Below are positions 1-8,101 of a DNA stretch of 64,000 bases, one piece after another. The position numbers were made by a program, and so were the translations under genes. Within the stretch, counting starts at the first letter, position 1; each line of letters opens with the position of its first letter. The stretch is from Arthrobacter sp. PAMC25564 (GTDB lineage Bacteria; Actinomycetota; Actinomycetes; Actinomycetales; Micrococcaceae). The notes under the pieces were generated by a model. It saw only the letters and a program-made list of their open reading frames with translations, had not been told where the DNA came from and did no database searches. The stretch spans positions 3,968,001 through 4,032,000 of the forward strand of contig NZ_CP039290.1 of the NCBI RefSeq assembly GCF_004798705.1. Direction: 5' to 3'.

Positions 1-333
1 TCCGACGCATATCCTTCGTATTCAACGAGTCGGCTGCCTTCAATGAGGCAGTTGCCGGCTCGGTACCAGGAAGCAAGGCAGGCCCTCGGTGTTCCAGCTT
101 CGTCGGAGTGCTTTTGGGGTTCGGCATGTGCTCATTTCGTTTCTTGGGGAGCGCCCCAACCGGGGCGCTGGCAGCCATGCCCACCGTGAGCTGTATCACC
201 GGCAGGTACCAGTATGACGCGCCTCACAGCGAACCACCAAACGGATTGCGCATAATCCTACGAAAGTGTTTTATCTGCGCTTGGCTGTGACGGGCGGTGG
301 TTGGGCTGGCGGCCTGGAGTGTTAGTGGCAGTA
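1..333. other. Non-coding or unassigned left edge
   Basis: No credible gene was found in the first 333 bases. Short open frames here have poor codon usage and no ribosome binding site. The stretch is less GC-rich than its surroundings, especially around 200-290. It lies downstream of the dioxygenase gene, so it may hold that gene's 3' untranslated region. Confidence 0.5.
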
Positions 334-1227
334 TTAGCGGCGCGCGGCGCTGACCGAACGCAGGTCCACGGGAGCCAGCCCGTGCTGGCGGAAGTCGAGC
401 GGGCGGTACTGGCCCCACATGTTGTACCAGTTCTCATCCTCGCCCCAGACGACCGGCGGCCTGGCGTCGTCGTAGATCTGCTCCAGATCCGTGTAAAGCT
501 CGACGACGGCGCCCGAAGTCTCCACGAAGTAGGCGGCAATGTTATGCCCGGCCCCATGGCGGACCGGGCCCCAGATGAGGTCCCTGCCGAGCTTGTTCAG
601 TCGGTCGCCCAGCTTGCCCAGATCGGCAATGCTCTGGGTCTGCCACGCATGGTGATGGAGGGTGCCCTCGCCGCGGACCAGGGCGATGCCGTGGTGGTCC
701 GGGTTGCAGCGCATGAAGTAGGCAAAGTCGTCACCGATGACGTCGGACAACCGGAAATCCAGGACACGATGCAGGAACCGCATCATGCCGCCCACGTCGC
801 GGGGGTGGAAGTTGATGTGGCCATAGCGGTCGGGACCGAAGGATAGCTGCGGGGCCTGGTTCTCCTGCATGCCGACATAGATCTCGAAGACGAAGCCCTC
901 GGGCCCGACAAAGGAGAAGCCGTCTTCGATCCCCGCACCCCGGGGCTTCTCGCTGACGATCCGGAAATTCTCATCCTCAACGCGCTTACGGATGGTCCGC
1001 AGCGCGTCGCCGTCCCGGGCCACGAGGCCGAAGCTGTCGACGCCGTCGACATCAGACTCAACATAGACGAGCTCGTGGTGGACGTTTCCGGCGGCGAGGT
1101 AGACGGTGTCCGCCGTCCTCTCGGTTTCACGGAGCCCAAGGATCCGGGTTGCGTCGAACACCGATTCCTCGAGCTTCGTCGTCTGAATGCCAATGTGCCC
1201 CATGGCACTGATCAATCCCCAAGACAT
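334..1227 (-). CDS. Extradiol ring-cleavage dioxygenase, VOC family
   Basis: This 297-residue protein looks like a type I extradiol dioxygenase (catechol 2,3-dioxygenase/BphC group), which opens a catecholic ring next to the two hydroxyls using Fe(II) and O2. The expected metal ligands are present: His137 in YGHINFH, a His in the HHH run at 191-193, and Glu243 in VVELYTD, with the family pattern H-N-I-A-A-Y-F ahead of the glutamate. The length fits two VOC repeats. The start at 1227 (MSWGLIS) is preferred over the ATG 60 bases upstream because AGGAG precedes it at good distance. The gene stands alone with no other meta-cleavage genes beside it, so the substrate is unknown. A link to the catabolic region 25 kb away is speculative. 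Confidence 0.85.
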   Translation of the reverse strand: MSWGLISAMGHIGIQTTKLEESVFDATRILGLRETERTADTVYLAAGNVHHELVYVESDVDGVDSFGLVARDGDALRTIRKRVEDENFRIVSEKPRGAGIEDGFSFVGPEGFVFEIYVGMQENQAPQLSFGPDRYGHINFHPRDVGGMMRFLHRVLDFRLSDVIGDDFAYFMRCNPDHHGIALVRGEGTLHHHAWQTQSIADLGKLGDRLNKLGRDLIWGPVRHGAGHNIAAYFVETSGAVVELYTDLEQIYDDARPPVVWGEDENWYNMWGQYRPLDFRQHGLAPVDLRSVSAARR

Positions 1228-1279
1228 CCTTGTCTCCTGTTCCTTGCGATCCCGCGATCTCAATATTTTCTGCATTTGG

Positions 1280-1289
1280 TTATGCATAA
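1280..1289. promoter_or_regulatory. Palindrome upstream of the dioxygenase
   Basis: TTATGCATAA is a perfect 10-bp palindrome in an AT-rich pocket about 53 bases before the dioxygenase start. It could be an operator for a GntR- or IclR-type regulator, but no such intact regulator is next to it. Confidence 0.3.
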
Positions 1290-1331
1290 AACACTATCGC
1301 ATGAAGAATCGATTATCTAGGGGTGGCGGGC

Positions 1332-1637
1332 TCAGAACCGCACGCTGAAACCCTTGAACTCCCCCGTCGCCGCGGAGACGGATTCCTCCACCGTTTCCAC
1401 GCGTCCCGGCGCCTCCGGCGAGCGCAACCACTCCCGAAACTCCAGCACCACAGCCTGCGGCCCCTCGGCCACGAGGCCGACAGAGCCGTCGTCGTTGTTC
1501 CTGACCGTGCCGGTGAGGGCGAGCTCCTCGGCCTTGCGCACCGTCCAGTACCGGAACCCCACACCCTGGACCACGCCGTCCACCCGTGCCGTCAGCCGGA
1601 CAAACTCCCCGGGCTCCGCCTCTGGAAACTCAGCCAT
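1332..1637 (-). CDS. acyP: Acylphosphatase
   Basis: This 101-residue protein hydrolyses carboxyl-phosphate bonds of acylphosphates. The family signature VQGVGFRYW lies near residues 21-31, with the phosphate-binding arginine in GFR, and the catalytic asparagine lies in the downstream segment VRNNDDGSV. The size is typical for a single-domain cytosolic acylphosphatase. It is a lone gene between the dioxygenase and the divergent YegP-like gene. Confidence 0.95.
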   Translation of the reverse strand: MAEFPEAEPGEFVRLTARVDGVVQGVGFRYWTVRKAEELALTGTVRNNDDGSVGLVAEGPQAVVLEFREWLRSPEAPGRVETVEESVSAATGEFKGFSVRF

Positions 1638-1680
1638 GCTCCCAATCTAGCGCCCGGCACAATCTCAGGCACCAGAACAC

Positions 1681-1699
1681 AAGGGGCCTTTGGCCCCTT
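1681..1699. other. Short perfect hairpin
   Basis: AAGGGGCC and GGCCCCTT form an 8-bp stem around a three-base loop in the divergent gap between acyP and the YegP-like gene. It has no following T run and its role is unclear. Confidence 0.3.
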
Positions 1700-1825
1700 C
1701 CGCGGGCCGTTTCCCCCGGGAGAGGCTGGTCTCCAGCGCTGCGGGAACTTGTCGAGTACACGGCATCGGCACAGGGACGTGCCCCAACCGCCTGCAGCGG
1801 CGCTACTGCCGGAAAGGACAAGCCG

Positions 1826-2089
1826 ATGGCAGGACAATTTGAGATCTTCACGGATGCGGAGTCGAACGTCAGGTTCCGCCTGCTTGGAGCAGACGGCACG
1901 GTACTGGCCACTTCGAGGGCCTTCGATGACAAACAATCCGCCGCGGACGGCATCATGGCCGTCCGTGAATGCGCCGGCACCGGCCTGATCACGGAGGCCC
2001 GTACGAACGCATGGGGCGGGACGGGCCGGACCAGGCCCGGCATTCCGACGCCCTCCCAGCGCCGGCACCGGCACTCCCCCGCGATTTAG
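1826..2089 (+). CDS. YegP/DUF1508 family protein
   Basis: An 87-residue protein with one YegP-type repeat: FEIFTDAESNVRFRLLGADG followed by a segment with a conserved SAADGIMAVRE pattern. Family members are small proteins of unknown function, and E. coli YegP carries two such repeats while this one has one. The start at 1826 is chosen because GGAAAGGA precedes it by eight bases. The C-terminal 25 residues are rich in Arg, Pro and Gly and look unconserved. It is followed 17 bases later by the ABC ATPase gene, so co-transcription is possible. Confidence 0.8.
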   Translation: MAGQFEIFTDAESNVRFRLLGADGTVLATSRAFDDKQSAADGIMAVRECAGTGLITEARTNAWGGTGRTRPGIPTPSQRRHRHSPAI

Positions 2090-2106
2090 GCTGCACGGAC
2101 CCGGCC

Positions 2107-3048
2107 ATGGGCGAAGCGCGGGTCCACATCAAGGGATTCCGGATGGACTTTGGTGAAACCACCGTCATACGGGATCTTTCCTTCGACGTGCAGGCGGGCG
2201 AGACCTTCGGTTTCCTGGGCAGCAACGGTTCCGGGAAGACGACGACGATCCGCGCCCTGCTGGGCATCTACGAGCCCACCGCCGGGGTCCTGCATATCAA
2301 CGGGCGCGACTTCAAACCCGAGCATGGGGACCGGCTGGGCTACCTCCCCGAGGAGCGCGGGCTGTACAAGAAGGAAAAGGTCATCGACATCATGACCTAC
2401 TTCGGCCGGCTCAAAGGCATGGAGCGGCGCGCCGCCCGGCAGTGGTCCCTCGAGTACCTGGAACGGGTCTCGCTGGCGGACAAGGCCACCTTCCTGCTGG
2501 ACAAGCTCTCCAGCGGCCAGCAGCAGAAGGTCCAACTGGGCGTCACCATCATGAACCGGCCCGAACTGCTCATCCTGGACGAACCCACCAAGGGCTTCGA
2601 CCCGGTCAACCGGCGCCTGCTGATGGACATCATCGCCGAGCAGAAGCAGGGCGGTGCCACCGTCGTTATGGTGACCCACCAGATGGAGGAAGTGGAACGG
2701 CTTTGCGACCGGGTCATCCTGCTCAAGGACGGCACCGCCGAGGCCTACGGGACCATCGACGAGGTCCAGAACAAATACGGCGGCCGCATCATCCGGGTCA
2801 AGCACAGCGGAACCATCCCGCCCTCACCCCACTACGAGGTGATGCTCCAGGAAACCAACTACGCGGAACTGACCATCACCGACGCCACCGACGAGGCCGC
2901 CATCCTGAAAGACCTGATCGACGGCGGCGTGACCGTCCGCAGCTTCACCACCACCAAGATCTCCCTCGAGGACATCTTCATCCGCGTTTATGGGGACGAG
3001 AACACCACCGCCCCGGCGGCCTACGATCCGGCGCGGGACAGGGCATAG
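2107..3048 (+). CDS. ABC transporter ATP-binding protein (NatA type)
   Basis: A 313-residue ATPase subunit that energises the ABC-2 permease encoded two bases downstream. It has Walker A (GSNGSGKTTT), signature LSSGQQQKV, Walker B LLILDEPTKGFDP and the switch histidine in MVTHQMEE. A C-terminal region of about 80 residues follows, as in NatA/DrrA-type subunits. The pair resembles NatAB sodium or drug exporters, but the exported substrate cannot be told from sequence. Start is placed at MGEARVHIKGF, where homology to other ATPases begins, although the binding site before it is weak; the frame stays open further upstream. Confidence 0.92.
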   Translation: MGEARVHIKGFRMDFGETTVIRDLSFDVQAGETFGFLGSNGSGKTTTIRALLGIYEPTAGVLHINGRDFKPEHGDRLGYLPEERGLYKKEKVIDIMTYFGRLKGMERRAARQWSLEYLERVSLADKATFLLDKLSSGQQQKVQLGVTIMNRPELLILDEPTKGFDPVNRRLLMDIIAEQKQGGATVVMVTHQMEEVERLCDRVILLKDGTAEAYGTIDEVQNKYGGRIIRVKHSGTIPPSPHYEVMLQETNYAELTITDATDEAAILKDLIDGGVTVRSFTTTKISLEDIFIRVYGDENTTAPAAYDPARDRA

Positions 3049-3050
3049 CC

Positions 3051-4310
3051 ATGGCCCAGCACAACCTCGGCACCGTCATCGGCTTCGAGTTCATCCGCAC
3101 CGTCACCAAGCGGCGGTTCTGGATCGGCACCCTGGCCGTCCCCGTGATCATGGCAATCGTGTTCGGGCTGATCTTCCTGAGCAACTCGACCACGGACACC
3201 GCGGCCCAGTCCCAGAAGAGCGCGCAGTTCACCATCTCCTATACGGACGCCTCCGGCCTGATCACGGCAGACGACGCGGCCCTCTTCGGCGCCCGCACGG
3301 CCGGCTCCCCCAACGCCGGGATCCAGTCCGTCCAGTCCGGCGCCGTGGACGCCTACTTCGACTTCCCCGCCAACCCCGAATCCACGGCGGTCCGCGTCTA
3401 CGGCACGGACAAGGGGATCTTCGAGAACGGCAAGTACGCCGCCGTCGCGCAGGCCATGCTGACCCGCGCCGTCGAGCAGAAGATCGGCGCGCCCCGGCTG
3501 TCCACCCTCGCCGCCGGCAAGGTGCAGACGGAGACCGTCACCTACAAGGGGAGCCAGGAATCGGGGGGTCTGGGGTCCGTCATTCCGCCGCTGATCTTCC
3601 TGGTCATCTTCTACGGGCTGATCGTGCTGCTGGCCGGGCAGATGCTCAACTCCACCCTCGAGGAGAAGGAGAACCGCGTCACGGAGATGATCCTGACCAC
3701 CCTGAAGCCCACCACGCTCATCGCGGGCAAGGTGATCGCCCTGTTCGCCATCGGGCTCGTTCAGATGCTCGTGTTCATCTCCCCCCTCGCCATCGGCGCC
3801 CTGTCCTTCCCCAAGGAGCTGAACCTCTCCGCCCTGGACCTGCCACCGCTGATCATCGACCCGGTCCGGATGATCGTCGGCTTCCTGATCCTCGTCGGCG
3901 GGTTCGCGCTCTTCACCACCACCCTCGTGGCGATCGGCGCGGTGATGCCGACCGCCAAGGAGGCCGGCAGCTTCATGGGCGTGATGATGGCGCTGATCTT
4001 CGTGCCGTTCTACGCTGTCTCTCTGGTGGTCTCGGATCCGCACGCCGTGATCGTGCAGATTTTTACGTATTTCCCCTTTTCCGCCCCGGTCACCGCGCTG
4101 CTGCGGAACGGCTTCGGCTCGCTGAACCTGCTCGAGGCGGCAATCGTGATCGCCATCCTCTTCGTGGGGGCCGCCGTTATGCTCCGCCTCGCTGTGCGGC
4201 TCTTCCAGTACGGCTCCATCTCCTACACCTCGAAGGTCAACATCCGCACCGCGCTCCGGGCCGGTTCGCGGCGTGCCGCCCCTGGCGCAGCACCGACGAC
4301 GCCGGCGTGA
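3051..4310 (+). CDS. ABC-2 type permease (NatB-like)
   Basis: A 419-residue membrane protein with one N-terminal helix near residues 22-42, an extracytoplasmic region of about 140 residues, and a cluster of helices from about 180 to 385. The segment LEEKENRVTEMILTTLKP after the second helix is typical of NatB/ABC-2 permeases. The gene starts two bases after the ATPase stop, so the two form one operon and one transporter. Substrate unknown; sodium or drug export is the usual role of the group. Confidence 0.9.
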   Translation: MAQHNLGTVIGFEFIRTVTKRRFWIGTLAVPVIMAIVFGLIFLSNSTTDTAAQSQKSAQFTISYTDASGLITADDAALFGARTAGSPNAGIQSVQSGAVDAYFDFPANPESTAVRVYGTDKGIFENGKYAAVAQAMLTRAVEQKIGAPRLSTLAAGKVQTETVTYKGSQESGGLGSVIPPLIFLVIFYGLIVLLAGQMLNSTLEEKENRVTEMILTTLKPTTLIAGKVIALFAIGLVQMLVFISPLAIGALSFPKELNLSALDLPPLIIDPVRMIVGFLILVGGFALFTTTLVAIGAVMPTAKEAGSFMGVMMALIFVPFYAVSLVVSDPHAVIVQIFTYFPFSAPVTALLRNGFGSLNLLEAAIVIAILFVGAAVMLRLAVRLFQYGSISYTSKVNIRTALRAGSRRAAPGAAPTTPA

Positions 4311-4374
4311 CCGGTCCCACGTTGACACGCCCCCGATTTCAGTTGCCCCCGCCAAGCTTGCTAGACCTTAAGTG

Positions 4375-5595
4375 ATGCAAGATTTCCTAACCCCAGCAAT
4401 GCCCTTCCTGGCCATGGCCCTCGCGGTCGCCCTCGGACTCGTCGCGTCCTGGCTGGTGCGCCGGATTGTGCTCCGGCTCAACCGCAAGCAGACCGAGCTG
4501 CGCGCGACCTCGCGGGTGGCGCGGCTTCCCCTGCGTTTTGTGCTGTGCCTGATCAGCGTCCGGACGGCCCTCGCACTGACCGGGGGTGGCCTTGAGTGGC
4601 GCCACGGCGCGGACCACCTCCTCCTGATCGGCCTCATCGCCTCGGTGGCGTGGCTGGCCGTCGCCATGCTGCTGATCATCGAGACGATCGTGCTGATGCG
4701 CTACCGGATGGACGTGGCGGACAACCGGCGGGCCCGGCGCCTCCGGACCCAGGTGATCCTGGCGCGCCGGATCGGCGTCGCACTGATCGTGGTGGTGGGG
4801 CTGGGCAGCGTGATGCTGACCTTCCCCGCCGTCCAGGCCCTCGGCGCCGGGCTGCTCGCCTCCGCCGGCGTGCTCTCGATCGTGGCCGGCCTCGCGGCAC
4901 AGACCTCCCTGGTCAACGTGTTCGCCGGCATCCAGCTCGCGTTCACGGACGCGATCCGGGTGGACGACGTCGTCGTGGTCCAGAAGGAATGGGGCCGGAT
5001 CGAGGAGATCACCCTGACCTATGTGGTGGTCCACATCTGGGACGACCGCCGGCTGATTCTGCCCTCCACCTACTTCACCACGACGCCGTTCGAGAACTGG
5101 ACGCGGCGCCAATCCGAGGTCATGGGCACGGTGGAGTTCGACCTCGACTGGCGTGCCCCGGTCGAAGCGATGCGCGCGGAGCTGAAGAAGGTGCTGGCCG
5201 AAACGGAGCTGTGGGACAAGCGCGTGGGCATCCTGCAGATCACCGACGCGACGGCCGGCTTCGTCCGGGTCCGGATCGTCGTCAGCGCGGCGGACAGCGG
5301 CTCGCTGTTTGACCTGCGCTGCCTGATCCGTGAAGAGCTCGTGCTGTTCCTGCAGCAGGAGCACCCGACGGCGCTCCCGCACGTGCGGCTCGAGACCATG
5401 GCTCCGGCCCGGTCCGGGACCGGGCAGCCGCCCAGGGTCTCCGCCGCGGACGAGCATCACCGGCACCCCGCCGACCCGCACGATTCGCAGCTGTTCACCG
5501 GTTCCATCGAGGCAGTGCAGCGCTCCCGTGCCTTCTCCGGCCCCGGCGAGGACGTGTTCGAGGACCGCGACAAGACGATCGCTGCACAGAACTAG
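4375..5595 (+). CDS. MscS-family mechanosensitive channel
   Basis: A 406-residue membrane protein. Hydrophobic segments lie near residues 5-25, 75-105 and 135-160, followed by the glycine/alanine-rich pore helix (GAGLLASAGVLSIVAGLAA) and a soluble beta domain containing the conserved VVVQKEWGRIEEITLTYV and the PSTYF..PFENWTR signature. Channels of this family open under membrane tension and release osmolytes after hypo-osmotic shock. A GTG codon lies directly before the chosen ATG and could also be used; neither has a clear ribosome binding site. The last 60 residues are hydrophilic and variable. Confidence 0.9.
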   Translation: MQDFLTPAMPFLAMALAVALGLVASWLVRRIVLRLNRKQTELRATSRVARLPLRFVLCLISVRTALALTGGGLEWRHGADHLLLIGLIASVAWLAVAMLLIIETIVLMRYRMDVADNRRARRLRTQVILARRIGVALIVVVGLGSVMLTFPAVQALGAGLLASAGVLSIVAGLAAQTSLVNVFAGIQLAFTDAIRVDDVVVVQKEWGRIEEITLTYVVVHIWDDRRLILPSTYFTTTPFENWTRRQSEVMGTVEFDLDWRAPVEAMRAELKKVLAETELWDKRVGILQITDATAGFVRVRIVVSAADSGSLFDLRCLIREELVLFLQQEHPTALPHVRLETMAPARSGTGQPPRVSAADEHHRHPADPHDSQLFTGSIEAVQRSRAFSGPGEDVFEDRDKTIAAQN

Positions 5596-5696
5596 GGATC
5601 CCGGCAACGCGCATCCTGGCGGCGGCTGGCCCGCGGGGTCTTCCCAGTCGACGGGAACTGATCGATAATCAGACCGACAAGCAGAGGGAGTGCGCC

Positions 5697-5930
5697 ATGA
5701 CCATTCCACCGCCACACGAACCCGAGCCGTTTCCGCCGGAACCCGGGCCGACAACGCCTGAGCCGCAACCCGGGGATCCGTTCCCGCCGGAGCCTGGACC
5801 GGTCCCACCCCCGGCGCCGATTCCGGAACCGGGTCCCTCGCCGGCGCCCGGCCCGTTCCCCATGCCCGGTCCGCTACCGATTCCGGATCCAGGCCCGGTC
5901 CCACCACGGCCGGACCCGACGCGGTTCTAG
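5697..5930 (+). CDS. Small proline-rich protein
   Basis: A 77-residue protein made almost wholly of Pro, Glu, Gly, Phe and Asp in irregular copies of P-E-P-G-P. It has a good ribosome binding site (GAGGGAG) before its ATG and ends at a strong hairpin, both of which argue for a real gene. No signal peptide or membrane segment is seen. Function is unknown. Such low-complexity frames can also arise by chance in GC-rich DNA, so confidence is moderate. Confidence 0.55.
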   Translation: MTIPPPHEPEPFPPEPGPTTPEPQPGDPFPPEPGPVPPPAPIPEPGPSPAPGPFPMPGPLPIPDPGPVPPRPDPTRF

Positions 5931-5986
5931 GACTGCCCAGCCCAAGGGATCCGCCGCAGGATCGCGACGCGCAAAGCCGCCCGTGA

Positions 5987-6040
5987 CGCGCAAAAGACCC
6001 TTCGACACCGGAATTCCGGTGTCGAAGGGTCTTTTGCGCG
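5987..6040. terminator. Long perfect palindrome, likely bidirectional terminator
   Basis: A 54-bp perfect palindrome centred between 6013 and 6014 lies between the convergent ends of the proline-rich gene and the X25-domain gene. The arms carry A-tract and T-tract stretches (CAAAAG, CTTTTG) near their ends. Transcribed from either side it would fold into a very stable hairpin. Confidence 0.7.
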
Positions 6041-6081
6041 ACGGTAGGAAAAATGGGTGTCGCTGGTTTGGGTGTCGCTGG

Positions 6082-6963
6082 CTACGGCAGGACGATGTCG
6101 CGCGTGCGGTGGTCGTAGTGGATGACCAGCAGGCCGCCGGCGTGGTGCAGTTCGTGGTTGGGTCCGTCGAACACGCCGAACGCGCCGTAGTTCTCATCCC
6201 AGGAGCGGTTGAGCGCGATCTTGAAAGTGTAGGATCCGGCCGGGAGATCCGCCGCGAGCTTCCAGAGCTGGTCGGCGAGGTCCAGTTCCATCTGGGACTC
6301 GTCGTACTGCGGTGCCCAGTTGGCGGGCGCGCCCAGCAGGACGTTGAAGTCACCGGCAACAGCCACGGCGGCCGGCTGTTCGATGCTTTCGGTGCCGGCT
6401 TCCGCGGCTGATGCGGCCGGTGTTTCTTTGGCCGGCGCTTCTTTGGCCGGCGCCGCGGCAGCGGTCTTACGCTTGCGGACGGCCTTCGCAACGGGTGCCA
6501 CCGCGTCCTCGACCAGCTTGGTGGCCTTTCCGACAGCCTTGGCCACCGGCGTCTGAGCCGGCTTCTGAACAGCCTTGGCAGCCGGCTTCTTGGCAGGGGC
6601 CGCGGGCAGCGGGGTGCCGGCCGGGACCGGGGTACCGGCGTCGAGCGCCACGGCGAAAGCGGCAGGCTCGGCGAACGCGACGGTGGCACGCTGGCCGTCA
6701 TCGGTGATGGACCACCCGGAACGGCCCTTGACCAGCCAGCCGGACTTGACCAGCTTGGCGGTGGCCGTGGTGAGCGTCTTGTGTCCTCGGGGGATGCCGC
6801 CGCTCAGCAGTTCACGCTCATATTCATTGAGCGGGACACGCTCGATTGCCTCGCCCAGCACCGCTCCGGCGTTCAGCTTCTCATCCGACCACACCCCCTC
6901 TGCCAGGACATCCAGCACGGCTTTCAGTCGAAGGGTCGTGTTTTCCGCGGTGTTCGCGCCCAT
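6082..6963 (-). CDS. Winged-helix-like / X25 carbohydrate-binding domain protein
   Basis: A 293-residue protein in three parts. Residues 1-95 look like a small alpha/beta helix-turn-helix fold (LTTATAKLVKSGWLVKGRSGWSITDDG). Residues 105-195 form a linker rich in Ala, Lys and Pro with repeated AKAV/PAKE units. The C-terminal 90 residues resemble the X25 module of pullulanases and other alpha-glucan enzymes (MELDLADQLWKLAADLPAG, YTFKIALNRSWDENYG). No catalytic domain and no signal peptide are visible, so it is probably cytosolic. The combination suggests either a glucan-sensing DNA-associated protein or a glycogen-binding adaptor; this is inference. Confidence 0.75.
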   Translation of the reverse strand: MGANTAENTTLRLKAVLDVLAEGVWSDEKLNAGAVLGEAIERVPLNEYERELLSGGIPRGHKTLTTATAKLVKSGWLVKGRSGWSITDDGQRATVAFAEPAAFAVALDAGTPVPAGTPLPAAPAKKPAAKAVQKPAQTPVAKAVGKATKLVEDAVAPVAKAVRKRKTAAAAPAKEAPAKETPAASAAEAGTESIEQPAAVAVAGDFNVLLGAPANWAPQYDESQMELDLADQLWKLAADLPAGSYTFKIALNRSWDENYGAFGVFDGPNHELHHAGGLLVIHYDHRTRDIVLP

Positions 6964-7014
6964 GGGTCTCCTTTAGAAGCAATTGATCCACCAGCATTTT
7001 GCCAAGGATACCTA

Positions 7015-7034
7015 CGTTTCCGCGAGAGGAAACG
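7015..7034. other. Perfect 7-bp hairpin in a divergent promoter region
   Basis: CGTTTCC and GGAAACG flank a six-base loop in the 249-base gap between the divergent X25-domain and CPBP genes. It may be an operator or the end of a leader; nothing else was recognised in this gap. Confidence 0.35.
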
Positions 7035-7212
7035 GTTAACTCTGTGTGTCGTGACCCACTATGACAGCCTGAACGGGGTGAAGCGAGGGGTGAGTCTCGG
7101 GTACCCGCCAGTAGCTTTCCGTGCGGACACCGGATGGGCTATAGGGCACTGGCGCAGGGACGGGCCCGGGCGCACAATAGGCCATATCCGTCCTGTCCCC
7201 CCGGGAGTCGCC

Positions 7213-8016
7213 ATGCTGCGCTTCACCGTCTGGCTGCAGCACCATCGTCTTTCGGCATTCTTTGTCCTGGCCTATGCCATCTCGTGGTCTTCCTGGCCCC
7301 TCTACGCCCTCGGGCTGATGCCGCAGATGGAGTTCGTGCCCTGCGGTCCCCTCGTGGCGGCGGTCTTCGTCACCGGCCTGGCGTGGGGCCGGAACGGGTT
7401 CAAGGCGTGGGGCCGCCGGCTCATCCGGTGGCGGGTGGGCTGGGCCTGGTACGCCGTCGCGATTCTCTTGCCTCCCCTGATGGCGCTCGTGACGGGTTTC
7501 GCGAATATTGCCCTGGGCGCCCCCGCGTCCGGGACGGCGGAAGTGACCTGGTCCGGGCTCCTGACAGTCTTTGCCATGCGGCTGGTTGATCCGCTGGATG
7601 GCCCCCTGGGCGAGGAGCCCGGCTTCCGTGGCCATGCCTTGCCCCTCCTGCAGGCCGGGAGGACACCGCTGCGGGCCGCCGCGGTCCTCGGGATCCTGGT
7701 CTCCGGCTGGCACCTGCCCCTGGTTGTATTCGGCCAGCTGAGCCTGATCGGGCTGCCCTCGACCTTCGTCATCACGTTCCTGTACGTGTGGCTGTTCAAC
7801 CGCACCGGCGGCAGCGTGCTGCTGACGCTGCTCTTCCACGACAGCCAGGGCACCTTCACGGTAGCTTCCTTCGGCTTCGCCGGAGCCGACACCGGCCGTG
7901 CCGAGCTGATCTATCTGGGGGTACTCCTCGTCGCCGCACTGGCCACGATCCTTCTTGACCGGGACGCCTGGCACCCGTCGCCGGCGCCCGCCGTCGGGGT
8001 CCGTCCCCGCATGTAG
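7213..8016 (+). CDS. CPBP-family intramembrane metalloprotease
   Basis: A 267-residue membrane protein with about seven hydrophobic segments. It carries the CPBP (CAAX protease/bacteriocin-processing) motifs: GEEPGFRG near residue 135, SGWHLP near 165 and LLFHDS near 210, which supply the glutamates and histidines of the intramembrane active site. Such proteins cleave or process membrane substrates, and many are of unknown role. The start at 7213 is preferred because GGGAG precedes it and the first helix follows soon after. Confidence 0.85.
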   Translation: MLRFTVWLQHHRLSAFFVLAYAISWSSWPLYALGLMPQMEFVPCGPLVAAVFVTGLAWGRNGFKAWGRRLIRWRVGWAWYAVAILLPPLMALVTGFANIALGAPASGTAEVTWSGLLTVFAMRLVDPLDGPLGEEPGFRGHALPLLQAGRTPLRAAAVLGILVSGWHLPLVVFGQLSLIGLPSTFVITFLYVWLFNRTGGSVLLTLLFHDSQGTFTVASFGFAGADTGRAELIYLGVLLVAALATILLDRDAWHPSPAPAVGVRPRM

Positions 8017-8029
8017 GGGCTTCCCGAAG

Positions 8030-8094
8030 GCAACGCGGGGTCACTTACGGCCCATCCCGGGCCCCCGGATGGGCCGTAAGTGACCCCGCGTTGC
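8030..8094. terminator. 28-bp-arm hairpin between convergent genes
   Basis: Two perfectly complementary 28-base arms (8030-8057 and 8067-8094) enclose a nine-base loop in the 85-base gap between the CPBP and adenine deaminase stops. It is a likely two-way transcription terminator. Confidence 0.75.
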
Positions 8095-8101
8095 TTGTCC
8101 G

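Noticed and set aside
108..290. Small gene near the left edge
   Set aside because: The 60-codon frame has no ribosome binding site, atypical codon usage and many cysteines without a motif.
1681..1699. Terminator between acyP and the YegP-like gene
   Set aside because: The two genes diverge, so no transcript ends there, and no T run follows. It was kept only as an unexplained hairpin.
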